From NCBI RefSeq assembly GCF_030161435.1, contig NZ_BSSV01000001.1:124001-188000 (forward strand): a stretch of 64,000 nucleotides of DNA, in the 5' to 3' direction. The DNA comes from Thalassotalea loyana (GTDB taxonomy: Bacteria; Pseudomonadota; Gammaproteobacteria; Enterobacterales; Alteromonadaceae). Positions 24,684-34,207 of the stretch are shown piece by piece. Below the pieces are notes generated by a model, which was not told where the DNA came from, searched no databases, and saw only the letters and a list, made by a program, of their open reading frames with translations. Position 1 is the stretch's first letter. Each line of letters begins with the position of its first letter. The translations under genes were made by a program, and so were the position numbers.

Positions 24684-25535
24684 TTACTTCGCAACTACCT
24701 TTTTAGCAATCATAAACATGATTCTGGGCAACAAACCTGCGTTGCCGAATGGACGCCATGTTTTGACAAATTTATTTCGATAGGCATCAAAATGCATGCC
24801 GTATGGAGCATGAAGAATTTCTCCGCGATTGAGTAGAATTTTCAGCGCATAGGTTTCGGCTATGCCAGCACATAAATTGACAGCCATGCCCGTCGATGGC
24901 CCTCGCTTTTCGTGAAAGCTTACTGCCGTTTCGTCGACGAGGTAAGGACGTTGAAGCATCGCTGGAGATAATCCAATAAGAAATTGGATAAGTTGATCAT
25001 CTTCACTTTTCCCCTCAAAACGAAAATATTCTTCGTAGCTCATTTTTCCTGGCATAAAGCAAAGAAACGCGCAGCCCATACCTAAAGGAGCAGCGGTAAC
25101 AACAGGGATGTTCTTTTCATAACATTTTTGAAATACAACTTTCCGTGCTTCTAGCGCAAAAAAATCGAGACTGTCAACGTATAAGTCAACGCCATCTAAA
25201 AAATCATCAACGTTGTGAGCAAAAATACCTTCTGGGTACGAGCGAATGTCAGCTTCTGGGTTGATATCTCTTGCCATTCTCTCCATGACGGCGACTTTAT
25301 CTTCGCCAATTGTCGACATAAAAGCGCCAAATTGGCGATTGAAATTGTGAACTTCAAAGTCATCGAAATCAGAAATGCAAAAATTGCCTACGCCTAATCG
25401 AGCAAGGGTTAGCAAGTGTGCACCGCCAACACCACCGGCACCAGCAATTGCAACGCGTTTATTACGTAATGTTGCTTGCTCGTCTTTAGTTACCCAGCCA
25501 ATGTTTCGGCTAAACGCTTTGTCGTAATCGAACAT
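24684..25535 (-). CDS. ThiF/MoeB/HesA-family adenylyltransferase (E1-like)
   Basis: 283 residues, shorter than full E1 enzymes. The Rossmann motif VAIAGAGGVGGAHLLTLARLG (GAGGVGG at 32-38) and ISDFDDFEVHNFNRQFGA, the counterpart of the D-x-D-x-x-x-x-x-N-x-x-R-Q catalytic strand of MoeB/ThiF, are clear. So are EDKVAVMERMARDINPEA and DLYVDSLDFFALEARKVV. The CxxC zinc pair of MoeB is not seen. The family adenylates a C-terminal glycine of a ubiquitin-like protein or a small carboxylate; no ubiquitin-like partner is encoded nearby. It lies between the FeeM-like acyltransferase (13 bp) and prsT (49 bp), so a role in the exosortase module is likely but its substrate is unknown. Confidence 0.85.
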   Translation of the reverse strand: MFDYDKAFSRNIGWVTKDEQATLRNKRVAIAGAGGVGGAHLLTLARLGVGNFCISDFDDFEVHNFNRQFGAFMSTIGEDKVAVMERMARDINPEADIRSYPEGIFAHNVDDFLDGVDLYVDSLDFFALEARKVVFQKCYEKNIPVVTAAPLGMGCAFLCFMPGKMSYEEYFRFEGKSEDDQLIQFLIGLSPAMLQRPYLVDETAVSFHEKRGPSTGMAVNLCAGIAETYALKILLNRGEILHAPYGMHFDAYRNKFVKTWRPFGNAGLLPRIMFMIAKKVVAK

Positions 25536-25548
25536 AGGTATCCTTGAT

Positions 25549-26376
25549 TTACCCTTCGTTTGCTGTCAATAACAACTGCTCAGCTAAATCATCGTGAATT
25601 GCATCGTATAGCGCTCTAAATCCAGGCGTTAAGTTACTTAAAAAGATATCTGGATTGATATAGTAAGGACCTCGGGTACCATGATATTCCACGGGAGTAC
25701 CCAAGGCTTCGAATTTTATGCCAACAAACTTCATACTGCGAGCAAGGCGAGGTTCCATCATTACGTAAACATGCTTAATGCCTGAGTCGATTGCCATTGA
25801 GGCGGCAACCATGTATAAACCGATTGCAATAAACGGGAAGCAACGAAGTTCTTTTTCCGAGTAGTTATGTTCACTGATAACACCCGTTGCTGAGCCTTTG
25901 AACTGATCCGTACGACGACGACGGAATTCATTTCTTACCGCAAGACGCGAAATTTCACAGATTTCATTTCGATTAAAATTGCGGGGATCGAGTTTTGGGT
26001 TTTCAATGGCCGCCGCACAATACTTCTCAATAGGCAGCAAGTCGCCCTCGTTTAGCGTTCGAACAATTCTTACACAACTTGCAAAATTATCTGACGGCTT
26101 GTGTTTGATCATGGCAAACAAAGCTTGCTTATCAAACTCATCAGTTTCCATACCATCGTGTCGAATTGGTTCAAAGCCTAACTCTTCACAATAAACGTTG
26201 TGTCTAATTTTAAATACTTCGTCTCGGAGTTCAGATGAATTGGCAAAAACAGGCTGCAAAAACTGCGTGAAATGCGAAGCAATATTTTGCGCATCACTAT
26301 TGGCCTTCATAGAAGCAACTTTTTTAGTTACATCTCCAATGATGGGAGCGTTGAGTAGTTTTTTACTCCAGTTCAT
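25549..26376 (-). CDS. PEP-CTERM/exosortase-associated acyltransferase (FeeM/LuxI-like GNAT)
   Basis: 275 residues fitting TIGR03694. Landmarks are RDEVFKIRHNVYCEELGFEP (acyl-homoserine-lactone-synthase/FeeM-like opening with Arg-x-x-x-Tyr), DEFDKQALFAMIKHK, SCVRIVRTLNEGDLLPIEKYC, ICEISRLAVRNEFRRRR and FPFIAIGLYMVAASMAIDSGIKHVYVMMEPRLARSM. Relatives move a fatty acyl chain from acyl-ACP to an amino group, giving N-acyl amino acids. In exosortase loci the product is unknown; a small lipid needed for surface anchoring or signalling is a guess. It is the first gene of the leftward run with the ThiF-like gene, prsT and exosortase. Confidence 0.9.
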   Translation of the reverse strand: MNWSKKLLNAPIIGDVTKKVASMKANSDAQNIASHFTQFLQPVFANSSELRDEVFKIRHNVYCEELGFEPIRHDGMETDEFDKQALFAMIKHKPSDNFASCVRIVRTLNEGDLLPIEKYCAAAIENPKLDPRNFNRNEICEISRLAVRNEFRRRRTDQFKGSATGVISEHNYSEKELRCFPFIAIGLYMVAASMAIDSGIKHVYVMMEPRLARSMKFVGIKFEALGTPVEYHGTRGPYYINPDIFLSNLTPGFRALYDAIHDDLAEQLLLTANEG

Positions 26377-26502
26377 CCTGATTTTGTCCCCTTTACCCTC
26401 TATTGCAAACCATATTATGAAGAGGTGGCTTACATACTACATGTAAATTTAGTATATCGTACATTTCTGACCTAGCTAGCTTTTTTCTAGAATAATTGGT
26501 TT

Positions 26503-27336
26503 TTAAATATGATCTACACCCACTTTAACTGGTAAGACATCACATGCAGTTTGATATCCTGTTTGGTACAGCATTTCTTTTTTTTCACTTGTCATTGTAA
26601 AGTCAACCGCTGAGCTGTTTCCTGTATTAACAACAACGGTGTTATGCCAAAATGCTTCGTTAATGTATTCACGTGAAATTGTTGTCATAAATGTACGGAT
26701 TAACAGTGTGATGTAGTTGAAAATTGGAAACATACCACTTGTGCTTAGCTCATCCGTTTCGTGTTCACCCCTCAATCTAAAGCATAGCACAGGGGTTCCA
26801 TCTTTTGCCCAGTCTCTATGCAAAGCGTCTTCAGAAAGAATACTGCCATCCACCATTAGGTGTTTACCGAACTTCTTAAAGCTAAACACAAGCGGGATCG
26901 ACATTGAAAATCTTACCGCTAATGATACTTTTAGATCAGGCGTGCGTTCCGCATCAAAAATTACCGGGCTTCCTTTTTTCACATCAGTGGCAACAATATG
27001 TAATTCTTTGTCTAATTCGCGAAAGGTTTTTCCTCGCAGCAAACGGTCAATCCATTGTTCAAACAAGTCGCCAGAGCTTAGTCCACCATTTCTAAGTAAT
27101 TTAAATAACGAGAATTCGCGAAATTGGTTGTAGTTGGTATTAAGCGCTATGTGCTTGATTTCTTCACAAGTTAATCCGCTAGCATACAAGCTACTGATTA
27201 TACTACCTCCTGACACACCAACGACATGATCAAAATCAACTTGATGCTCTTCTAGCGCTTTTAATATACCAACATGAGCAGGCAAACGAGTTCCTCCACC
27301 TGCAAAAATAGGCACGACTTTTCTTCTAGCTTGCAT
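26503..27336 (-). CDS. Patatin-like phospholipase
   Basis: 277 residues. The oxyanion loop FAGGGTRLPAHVG (13-17 GGGTR), the nucleophile elbow GVSGGS (40-45, Ser42) and the second catalytic residue in MVDGS (Asp163) give a complete Ser-Asp dyad. ELHIVATDVKKG and SMSIPLVF are family typical. Patatins hydrolyse acyl chains from phospholipids or other esters at the cytoplasmic membrane. No signal peptide is seen. It sits 126 bp upstream of the FeeM-like acyltransferase and is transcribed in the same direction, so a functional link through acyl-chain metabolism is possible; it could also be a separate unit, as the gap has room for a promoter. Confidence 0.9.
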   Translation of the reverse strand: MQARRKVVPIFAGGGTRLPAHVGILKALEEHQVDFDHVVGVSGGSIISSLYASGLTCEEIKHIALNTNYNQFREFSLFKLLRNGGLSSGDLFEQWIDRLLRGKTFRELDKELHIVATDVKKGSPVIFDAERTPDLKVSLAVRFSMSIPLVFSFKKFGKHLMVDGSILSEDALHRDWAKDGTPVLCFRLRGEHETDELSTSGMFPIFNYITLLIRTFMTTISREYINEAFWHNTVVVNTGNSSAVDFTMTSEKKEMLYQTGYQTACDVLPVKVGVDHI

Positions 27337-27452
27337 TTTACCCTTTGACTTGCTTGATTTTCTTTACATGTTATTAAGTATGGTCAAAAAGAGCATTTTT
27401 GCTCAAAATAAACGACAATTTTGTCTGGGCATATAGCCGGTAGGGGATTTAA

Positions 27453-28211
27453 ATGAAAAAATGGGTTTTTATTGCGCTGATGTTGTTCATCACCAAATTC
27501 ACTTTTGCCAACGAATTGGTGAATAAAATTAAGCAAATTAAACCATCTGTTGTCGGCATAGGAGTATATACGCCTACGGGCCGGCCACAAAGTCAAATTA
27601 ATGGTTCAGGATTTGTCATTGGAAATGGTCGCTATATCGCGACAAACTACCATGTTTTGCCCGAATCTTTAGATGCCTCGCTTAATCAACAACATGTTGT
27701 TTTTGCTGGCAGTGGCAAACAAGTAAAAACAATCTTAGCAACGCTTGTTGGTTTCTCGAAGCAATATGATTTAGCAATTTTAAAATTAAATAAAGGTGAG
27801 CTCCCTGCCGTCAAATTGTCTGATACCCAGATGCTCGAAGAAGGCATTGATATTGCGTTTACAGGCTTTCCTATTGCGAGTGTCTTAGGGCTTTATCCAG
27901 TCACTCATAAAGGGATTATTTCGAGTGTCACACCAACAATTTCGCCAGTTGCTGATAGTAGGCAAATTAATGCCCACATGTTAAAGCGGCTCCGCAACCC
28001 TTACATGGTATATCAACTTGACGCTACCGCTTACCCTGGCAACAGTGGTTCAGCTATGTATCGTGTTGATACAGGGGAAGTTGTCGGTGTTATTAACAAA
28101 GTCTTTGTTCAGAAAAGCAAAGAAGGCGTTATCAGTAATCCAAGCGGCATTACCTATGCAATTCCGATCAAAAATTTAGTGACGTTGATGAACGAGCTAG
28201 GGGTAGAATAA
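27453..28211 (+). CDS. Small secreted trypsin-like serine protease
   Basis: 252 residues with a signal peptide (MKKWVFIALMLFITKFTFA). It has the complete S1 catalytic triad: His67 in ATNYHVL, Asp106 in KQYDLAIL and Ser198 in YPGNSGSAM. It resembles the protease domain of DegP/HtrA but lacks any PDZ domain, ending at ITYAIPIKNLVTLMNELGVE. The INGSGFVIGNGRYIATN start fits family S1C. It would act in the periplasm on unknown substrates. It is divergent from the patatin gene (116-bp shared promoter region) and convergent with yibQ, so it is monocistronic. Confidence 0.88.
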   Translation: MKKWVFIALMLFITKFTFANELVNKIKQIKPSVVGIGVYTPTGRPQSQINGSGFVIGNGRYIATNYHVLPESLDASLNQQHVVFAGSGKQVKTILATLVGFSKQYDLAILKLNKGELPAVKLSDTQMLEEGIDIAFTGFPIASVLGLYPVTHKGIISSVTPTISPVADSRQINAHMLKRLRNPYMVYQLDATAYPGNSGSAMYRVDTGEVVGVINKVFVQKSKEGVISNPSGITYAIPIKNLVTLMNELGVE

Positions 28212-28223
28212 TTACCGACTGCG

Positions 28224-28970
28224 TTATTCAGATATAGCCACTTTACTATTCGATGAATCAGCATTAGCAAACAAACTTGAAATGGGTACAAGCTCGATAT
28301 TGTGATTCGACAGTGTCGGTAATAGCGACTTTAGCGCTTTTATCGTTTCTGGGTGTGGGTGCGCTATCCCTATTGCAAATTCACTTCTTTTGGCTTTCTC
28401 AACTAGCTGATTAAATTGTTTTTCGATGTAGTCTGCATTTGTATGGTTGTCTAAAAATACATGACGGTGTAAGTGGGGTACTTCATAGATATGAGCCAGC
28501 GCGCGGGTTTTTGTTTGTGGTGTAGTCATACTATCGACAAAGAAGAGCTTGTGGCGCTTTAAAAACTTCATTGTGCTCGCCATTGGTTTTCTTAGTTTAG
28601 TCAGGTGACTTCCCATGTGATTATTAATACCAACAGCAAATGGAATTTCATCAAGGGCTAATGAAAGCTTATGGTTAATTAGGTCATCGTCCATGTCACT
28701 GGTGATTGCACCTGGACCTAATAATTTTCCACTCGTCGCTTCCATTGGAATGTGTAGCAAAACGTCTTTTTTCGATTGATTGACTTGTAACGCAAGTTCT
28801 TTAGCAAAAGGCGTGTGTGGTAAGAAAGCGTATGAAACATTCCCAGGGAGTGTTAATGCATGCTCATCTGTTTTACGGTAACCAATATCGTCGATAATAA
28901 TCGCCACTTGTCCTGCATGAGCAGGTACCAAAAGTAAACAGATAAAGGTAATTAGGAAGAAAATTCTCAC
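28224..28970 (-). CDS. yibQ: Divergent polysaccharide deacetylase family protein YibQ
   Basis: 248 residues with a signal peptide (MRIFFLITFICLLLVPAHA). The DUF610/divergent polysaccharide deacetylase motifs are present: VAIIIDDIGYR, LPHTPFAKELA, VLLHIPMEA, GINNHMGSHLTK, FFVDSMTTP and GIAHPHPETI. The start is GTG; an upstream in-frame stop five codons earlier leaves no better choice. It lies downstream of envC on the same strand, the order usual in gammaproteobacteria, and presumably acts on envelope glycan. The ctpA protease gene often found between envC and yibQ in relatives is absent; 93 bp separate them. Confidence 0.88.
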   Translation of the reverse strand: MRIFFLITFICLLLVPAHAGQVAIIIDDIGYRKTDEHALTLPGNVSYAFLPHTPFAKELALQVNQSKKDVLLHIPMEATSGKLLGPGAITSDMDDDLINHKLSLALDEIPFAVGINNHMGSHLTKLRKPMASTMKFLKRHKLFFVDSMTTPQTKTRALAHIYEVPHLHRHVFLDNHTNADYIEKQFNQLVEKAKRSEFAIGIAHPHPETIKALKSLLPTLSNHNIELVPISSLFANADSSNSKVAISE

Positions 28971-29063
28971 GGCGTTTATTATTATTTTTTATTTATTGTT
29001 AAGTAGCTTATCAGTGCAAATGATGAGAGTAAACCCATCCGGTTTGGCTCGTTGAGTAGGTTG

Positions 29064-30200
29064 TTATTTACACCATAACCTCGGATTAACGGCTTTACCT
29101 TTGTGACGAATTTCGAAATAAAGTCCTGATTCTGCTCTACCACCACTTTGTCCTGCAAGCGAAATAGGCTCGCCAGGTTCGACGCGATCGCCAACATTGC
29201 GTAATAATGTTTGATTGTGTCCGTATAAACTCATGTACCCATCACCATGATCGATAACAATGACCAGGCCGTAGCCTTTTAGCCAATCGGCGAATAAGAC
29301 AGTGCCGCTATGAATCGTAGAGACGGTTCGACCCACGGGTGTGGCGATCATTACCCCTTTCCATTTTAGGTAACCTTGCTTTTTGGTGCCAAAGCGGTTG
29401 AGATGTCTACCTTTTACAGGCCAGGTTAATTTTTTCTTTAATTTGCTCAACCCGTTAAGCTCAGCAGCTTTACGAGAGAGCTTTTCTAGTTCTGCGAGTG
29501 CAGCAACTAAACTCTCTTCTTCGCGTTGTAAACGTTTAAGTTTATCGCCGTCTGATTCGATTGATTTATTGAGCTCTTTTATGCTTTCTGAGCGCTTACT
29601 CTTTTGTTGTTTAAGTGCTGATTGTTGATCTAATTGAGTCGCTTTTAATGCTTGGAGTTTTTCGGATTCTGCTTGTTGTTGTTCGGTAACATTGATCAAT
29701 TTGGCGATGGTCGCTTCAAAGGCTTCAATTTCTTCAACACGAGCATCATTTAAGTATTGATAATACTTAAGTGTTCGTTGGACATCGCTGGTTTTTTCTT
29801 GATTGAGTAACAACTTCAAATAATCATGTTGGCCACTTGAATAGGCCGCTCTGAGTTGTTTGGCAAGTAAGCTCTCTTGTTGCAACTTCTGCTGACTTAA
29901 TTGTTGTTGCTCTTTTTTTAATTCAACAATTTTAATACTCGTTTGCTTAAGTGATTGTTGCGTATTGTTTAGTGATTTAGCAACCTGAGCGATTGCAATA
30001 TCATCTTGCCTCAATTGTTTAAGAATCTTTGCTCGTTGTTTGTTTGATTCCTTTAACGCCGCTTGCTGTTTAGCAATCGCCTTTTTGACGTCATCGAGCT
30101 GTTGGTTTGTCGAAGCTTTATCGTCTCCATAGGTAACAAAAGGCACTAATGCAGACAGACTGCTTAGTGCCAAAAGGAAAATTAAAGCGTTCATTTTCAT
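29064..30200 (-). CDS. envC: Murein hydrolase activator EnvC
   Basis: 378 residues. A signal peptide (MKMNALIFLLALSSLSALVPFVTYG) is followed by a long coiled coil (about residues 28-250, heptads rich in Gln, Lys and Leu) and a C-terminal LytM/M23-like domain (about 262-378; GTVLFADWLKGYGLVIVIDHGDGYMSLYGHN). As in E. coli EnvC the LytM site is degenerate: the first zinc ligand region reads NRFGTKKQGYLKWKG without the H-x3-D pair. It should therefore activate amidases (AmiA/AmiB type) at the septum, not cut peptidoglycan itself. The amiB homologue is at 49874. It starts 7 bp after gpmI and is co-transcribed with it. Confidence 0.9.
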   Translation of the reverse strand: MKMNALIFLLALSSLSALVPFVTYGDDKASTNQQLDDVKKAIAKQQAALKESNKQRAKILKQLRQDDIAIAQVAKSLNNTQQSLKQTSIKIVELKKEQQQLSQQKLQQESLLAKQLRAAYSSGQHDYLKLLLNQEKTSDVQRTLKYYQYLNDARVEEIEAFEATIAKLINVTEQQQAESEKLQALKATQLDQQSALKQQKSKRSESIKELNKSIESDGDKLKRLQREEESLVAALAELEKLSRKAAELNGLSKLKKKLTWPVKGRHLNRFGTKKQGYLKWKGVMIATPVGRTVSTIHSGTVLFADWLKGYGLVIVIDHGDGYMSLYGHNQTLLRNVGDRVEPGEPISLAGQSGGRAESGLYFEIRHKGKAVNPRLWCK

Positions 30201-30207
30201 GGGGGAG

Positions 30208-31749
30208 TTATTTTAATTGCATCAAGTTTTTACCAGTCATTTCTGCTGGTTGCTCTATTCCCATTAGGTTTAAGATCGTTGGTGCAATATCACTTAATGT
30301 ACCTGAGTCTGCCGGCGTAGCGTCTCTACCAATATAAAGTAAAGGCACAGGCTCACAGGTGTGAGCAGTGTGAGCTTGCCCAGTTTCAGGGTTAAGCATC
30401 TGCTCTGCGTTACCATGATCTGCGGTAATTAAGCACTCGCCGTCGACTTTTTCTAATGCAGATAAAACACGGCCTATAGCTGTATCTACTGCTTCACATG
30501 CCTTAACTGCTGCATCAAATTTACCAGTATGGCCAACCATATCACCATTTGGGTAATTGCAGGCGATAAAGTCATATTCGCCACTCTCAATAGCAGCAAC
30601 AAGCTCGTCTGTTAATTTTTCTGAGTTCATTTGAGGCTGCAAGTCGTAAGTTGCTACCTGCGGAGAAGGGACTAAAATACGTTTTTCACCCTCAAACTCA
30701 TCTTCACGACCACCTGAAAAGAAGAAAGTAACATGTGCGTACTTTTCCGTTTCTGATATACGTAATTGTGTTTTGTTATGCTTTTCTAACCATTGGCCTA
30801 ATACGTTATTTAGTGACTCTGGTGGAAATGCACAACTGGTGTTGATATCAGCGGCAAACTCAGTGAGCATAACAAAGTCAGATAAAGCTGGGCTAGATTT
30901 TTTGGTAAATCCGGTAAAATTTTCCTCGGTAAAACTACGCGTAAACTGACGTGCTCTATCGGCTCTAAAGTTCATAAAAATGATACTGTCATTATCATTG
31001 ACTTTGATTGTTTCGCCTGCAGAGTTCGTAATCGCGGACGCACTAACAAACTCGTCATTTTCATCACGTTCGTAGGCAGCAGTTAAGGCATCAACGGAAT
31101 TGGTAAATTGATACTTAGCTTCGCCACACACAACAAGATTATATGCTTGTTCAACGCGTTCCCAGCGCTGATCCCTATCCATTGCAAAATAACGACCACT
31201 GATTGATGCAACTTGACCACACCCCAGTGCCTTGAACTTTCCTTCAGCTTTTTCCAATGATGATTGAGCACTGCGAGGAGGGGTATCTCGACCATCAAGA
31301 AAAGCGTGTAGGTAAATTTTCTCAGCGCCCTTCGATTTAGCTAAGTCAATCATCGCAAATATGTGCTCTTCATGGCTGTGAACGCCACCCGGAGACATAA
31401 GGCCACAAATATGGACTGCGGCATCTTTTTCGACAGCTTTTTCTACTGCTGATACTAACGCTGGGTTATGATTAAATTCGCCATCTTCGATTGATTTAGT
31501 AATACGCGTAAAGTCTTGATATACGACGCGACCAGCCCCCAAATTTACATGGCCAACCTCAGAGTTACCCATTTGACCTTCGGGAAGACCAACCGCCATA
31601 CCAGAAGTGTTTATTAACATATGTGGGTATTGTGCATTGAGCTTGTCCAAAACGGGTGTCTTTGCATGAAAAATTGCATTAGATTCTGTTTTTTCGCTGT
31701 AGCCCCAACCGTCTAAAATTAATAATACCGTTGACTTCTTGTTTGGCAT
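30208..31749 (-). CDS. gpmI: 2,3-bisphosphoglycerate-independent phosphoglycerate mutase
   Basis: 513 residues, matching the usual ~514. It interconverts 3- and 2-phosphoglycerate in glycolysis using two Mn ions. [11 protein letters not shown] gives the metal-binding Asp and [14 protein letters not shown] the catalytic Ser (near residue 63). [10 protein letters not shown]-type metal sites appear as [12 protein letters not shown], and [13 protein letters not shown] and [12 protein letters not shown] complete the phosphatase domain. The ATG at 31749 is preferred over the one at 31755 because AGGA lies 8 nt before it. First gene of the gpmI-envC-yibQ leftward cluster. Confidence 0.96.
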   Translation of the reverse strand: MPNKKSTVLLILDGWGYSEKTESNAIFHAKTPVLDKLNAQYPHMLINTSGMAVGLPEGQMGNSEVGHVNLGAGRVVYQDFTRITKSIEDGEFNHNPALVSAVEKAVEKDAAVHICGLMSPGGVHSHEEHIFAMIDLAKSKGAEKIYLHAFLDGRDTPPRSAQSSLEKAEGKFKALGCGQVASISGRYFAMDRDQRWERVEQAYNLVVCGEAKYQFTNSVDALTAAYERDENDEFVSASAITNSAGETIKVNDNDSIIFMNFRADRARQFTRSFTEENFTGFTKKSSPALSDFVMLTEFAADINTSCAFPPESLNNVLGQWLEKHNKTQLRISETEKYAHVTFFFSGGREDEFEGEKRILVPSPQVATYDLQPQMNSEKLTDELVAAIESGEYDFIACNYPNGDMVGHTGKFDAAVKACEAVDTAIGRVLSALEKVDGECLITADHGNAEQMLNPETGQAHTAHTCEPVPLLYIGRDATPADSGTLSDIAPTILNLMGIEQPAEMTGKNLMQLK

Positions 31750-31934
31750 TGCCATGTTCCTACTAGGTAAATGAAAAGTTGATAAGAAATTTAGCTTCTA
31801 TTTTACACACAACAGGTAAAAATACACTGGCAAAATCATAGAATTTATATGATGAAAAGGAAATTATTATTCAGTTTGGTATTAGCGATTAAGCCTGTAT
31901 ACTGTAGCCAGTTTTTAACTTCTGGGAATTCTTT

Positions 31935-32363
31935 ATGGAAGAGTTTTTTACCTTTTTAGCTAATAACCCGATACTTACAGGTGTTTGGCTAGTGTTATTT
32001 GGTTTAATTATTTTTACCAGTATCAAAATAAAAATGTCACCAATAAAACAATTATCTACACAAGAGTTAACGTTTTCCGTTAACAAAGAAGATGCGGTAG
32101 TTGTTGATATTCGTAGTGAAAATGAATTTAGAAAGCAACGCATTATCGATTCTGTTAACTGCACTAGTGAAAAAATAAACAAAGGTGAGTTAACAAGCCT
32201 TGAAAAATTTAAAGACAGACCCATCATTGTGGTATGTGCGCAAGGAATTTCGGCTAATAAAGCTGCTAATGATTTAGTAAAAGCCGGTTTCTCGCAAGTA
32301 AGTTTATTAAAAGGTGGTATGAATGCATGGGTTTCAGCAGGATTACCAACAATTAAGAAGTAA
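31935..32363 (+). CDS. yibN: Membrane-anchored rhodanese-like protein (YibN type)
   Basis: 142 residues. One N-terminal membrane helix (about 13-32) precedes a single rhodanese domain: VVVDIRSENEFRKQRIIDSVN, then the active-site loop VVCAQGISANKAA with Cys101, and LKGGMNAWVSAGLP at the end. Rhodanese domains carry sulfur as a cysteine persulfide; YibN's physiological acceptor is not settled. It heads a rightward set yibN-grxC-secB-gpsA conserved in gammaproteobacteria, divergent from gpmI across a 179-bp gap. Confidence 0.9.
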   Translation: MEEFFTFLANNPILTGVWLVLFGLIIFTSIKIKMSPIKQLSTQELTFSVNKEDAVVVDIRSENEFRKQRIIDSVNCTSEKINKGELTSLEKFKDRPIIVVCAQGISANKAANDLVKAGFSQVSLLKGGMNAWVSAGLPTIKK

Positions 32364-32367
32364 GATT

Positions 32368-32625
32368 ATGGCAACTGTAGAAATTTATACTAAAGCGTAT
32401 TGTCCATATTGTGTACGAGCTAAAGCGCTACTTGAGCAAAAGAATGTAACCTTTACCGAATACAAGATTGATCAAGAACCTCAACTGCGTGATGTTATGA
32501 TTGAACGTAGCAAGGGTGGTTTTACAGTGCCACAGATATTTATTGATGATCATCATGTAGGTGGTTGTGATGATTTATATGCATTGCATGCCCGTAACAA
32601 ATTAGATGAATTGTTAAACCCGTAA
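32368..32625 (+). CDS. grxC: Glutaredoxin 3
   Basis: 85 residues from ATG 32368; a longer reading from 32323 would overlap yibN and is rejected. MATVEIYTKAYCPYCVRA shows the dithiol CPYC active site (12-15). GGFTVPQIFIDDHHVGGCDDL gives the cis-Pro (TVP) and the glutathione-binding GG-x-DD. It reduces protein disulfides and glutathione mixed disulfides in the cytoplasm. It begins 4 bp after yibN and lies 40 bp before secB. Confidence 0.96.
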   Translation: MATVEIYTKAYCPYCVRAKALLEQKNVTFTEYKIDQEPQLRDVMIERSKGGFTVPQIFIDDHHVGGCDDLYALHARNKLDELLNP

Positions 32626-32665
32626 TTTTTAGTATTGAGCCCCAAATTAACTATAGGAAGTAAAA

Positions 32666-33157
32666 ATGGCTGACGAAATTCAATCAGGTGCAGAGCAAAA
32701 CGAGCAGGCGCCACAATTCCACGTTCAACGTATCTACACAAAAGACATTTCTTTTGAGACGCCTAACTCTCCAGCTGTTTTTCAAGCTGAATGGAAGCCG
32801 GAAATCAAATTAGATTTAGATACGCGCTCGAATCGTTTAGCCGATGATGCATACGAAGTTGTTTTAGCTGTAACTGTAACAGCCGAGATCGACGGTAAAG
32901 TAGCATTTTTAGCGGAAGTACAACAAGCTGGTATCTTTATGATTGCTAACATGCAGGAAGGTCAAATAGCACACGCTATTGGCTCTTTATGCCCTGCAAC
33001 TTTATTCCCGTACGCACGTGAAACAGTTGCGAGCTTAGTAAACAAAGGTTCATTCCCACAATTGAATTTAGCGCCAGTTAATTTTGACGCTTTATTTGCG
33101 CAATACGTTGAACAACAACGTGCTGCAGCTCAGGCGCAAAATACTGAGACTCACTAA
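32666..33157 (+). CDS. secB: Protein-export chaperone SecB
   Basis: 163 residues. Conserved blocks are [61 protein letters not shown] and the C-terminal [32 protein letters not shown]. The tetrameric cytosolic chaperone holds precursors unfolded and delivers them to SecA. AGGAAG 6 nt before the ATG sets the start. It is 5 bp upstream of gpsA, an arrangement shared with E. coli. Presumably it also serves the signal-peptide-bearing PEP-CTERM and envelope proteins of this window. Confidence 0.97.
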   Translation: MADEIQSGAEQNEQAPQFHVQRIYTKDISFETPNSPAVFQAEWKPEIKLDLDTRSNRLADDAYEVVLAVTVTAEIDGKVAFLAEVQQAGIFMIANMQEGQIAHAIGSLCPATLFPYARETVASLVNKGSFPQLNLAPVNFDALFAQYVEQQRAAAQAQNTETH

Positions 33158-33162
33158 TTATT

Positions 33163-34167
33163 ATGCAACCTTCGCATGATATCGTCGTAGTAGGTGCAGG
33201 ATCATATGGTACTGCACTTGCTATTTGCTTGGCTCGAAACGGTAACAAAACCTTACTTTGGGGTCGAGATGAGCAACATGTTGCAAATATGCAACAACAA
33301 CGTAGCAATGAAAAATACCTACCAGGGGTATCATTTCCCGAAAATCTAACGATTTCTAATAACCTTGAGCACGTTATTTCTTCAAGTAACACTATTCTTG
33401 TGGTTGTACCAAGTCATGCCTTTAGTGACATGCTGGATCAGATTAAGCCATACTTGCTATCTGAGGCGAAGCTCGCTTGGGCAACAAAAGGCTTAGATCA
33501 CAAAACAGGGCGTTTATTGCAAGACGTTGCACAAGAAATTTTAGGAACCGACATTTCATTGGCCGTTTTATCTGGGCCAACTTTTGCAAAAGAAATGGCA
33601 GCAGGCTTACCAACAGCAATTTCAATGTCATCAACCGACGAAGATTTTGTCGAGGAACTGTCGCAAAGATTGCATTGTGAAAAGCGTTTTAGAGTGTATC
33701 GCAACAATGACTTTATCGGCATTCAGTTAGGTGGTGCGGTTAAAAATGTAATTGCAATTGCCGCTGGAATGGCGGATGGCATTGGTTTTGGTGCCAACGC
33801 TCGAACCGCGTTGATTACCCGTGGTCTAGTTGAAATGACGCGCCTAGGCGAAAAGCTTGGTGCACAACCGACGACATTTATGGGGATGGCAGGTTTGGGT
33901 GACTTAGTACTCACCTGTACAGACAATCAATCGCGTAACCGACGTTTTGGTCTCGCCTTGGGTAAAGGCCAAGATGTGGACACGGCGCAACAAGAGATTG
34001 GTCAAGTTGTTGAAGGTTATCGAAATACTAAAGAGGTGAGCATGTTAGCCCATCGACTGGGCGTAGAAATGCCTATCGTTGAGCAGGTTTACCAAGTGCT
34101 ATATCAAGGAAAATCGGCAAAGGCAGCAGCACAAGAGCTGCTAGCGCGCGCACCTAAGACAGAGTAA
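33163..34167 (+). CDS. gpsA: NAD(P)+-dependent glycerol-3-phosphate dehydrogenase
   Basis: 334 residues. The Rossmann motif [40 protein letters not shown], the catalytic Lys in [17 protein letters not shown], and [25 protein letters not shown] are complete. It reduces dihydroxyacetone phosphate to sn-glycerol-3-phosphate for phospholipid synthesis. It follows secB by 5 bp. cysE, which often comes next in enterobacteria, is not present; trmL is convergent downstream. Confidence 0.97.
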   Translation: MQPSHDIVVVGAGSYGTALAICLARNGNKTLLWGRDEQHVANMQQQRSNEKYLPGVSFPENLTISNNLEHVISSSNTILVVVPSHAFSDMLDQIKPYLLSEAKLAWATKGLDHKTGRLLQDVAQEILGTDISLAVLSGPTFAKEMAAGLPTAISMSSTDEDFVEELSQRLHCEKRFRVYRNNDFIGIQLGGAVKNVIAIAAGMADGIGFGANARTALITRGLVEMTRLGEKLGAQPTTFMGMAGLGDLVLTCTDNQSRNRRFGLALGKGQDVDTAQQEIGQVVEGYRNTKEVSMLAHRLGVEMPIVEQVYQVLYQGKSAKAAAQELLARAPKTE

Positions 34168-34195
34168 GTTAGAGCGGTTTTGCACTCGCTCTAAC
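34168..34195. terminator. Inverted repeat between gpsA and trmL, weak terminator candidate
   Basis: GTTAGAGCG / CGCTCTAAC, a perfect 9-bp stem with a 10-nt loop that starts one base after the gpsA stop. No T-run follows on either strand, so intrinsic termination is uncertain, but the position between convergent genes fits. Confidence 0.45.
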
Positions 34196-34207
34196 GAAAC
34201 TTATGGT

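Noticed and set aside
26430-26446. Inverted repeat TTACAT-ACTAC-ATGTAA upstream of the FeeM-like gene
   Set aside because: Only 6-bp arms in an AT-rich gap; it does not match a lux box or other known site, so chance is a good explanation.
31889-32227. 112-codon minus-strand open frame over the yibN gene
   Set aside because: Antisense to a clear rhodanese domain with its catalytic Cys; no supporting start signals.
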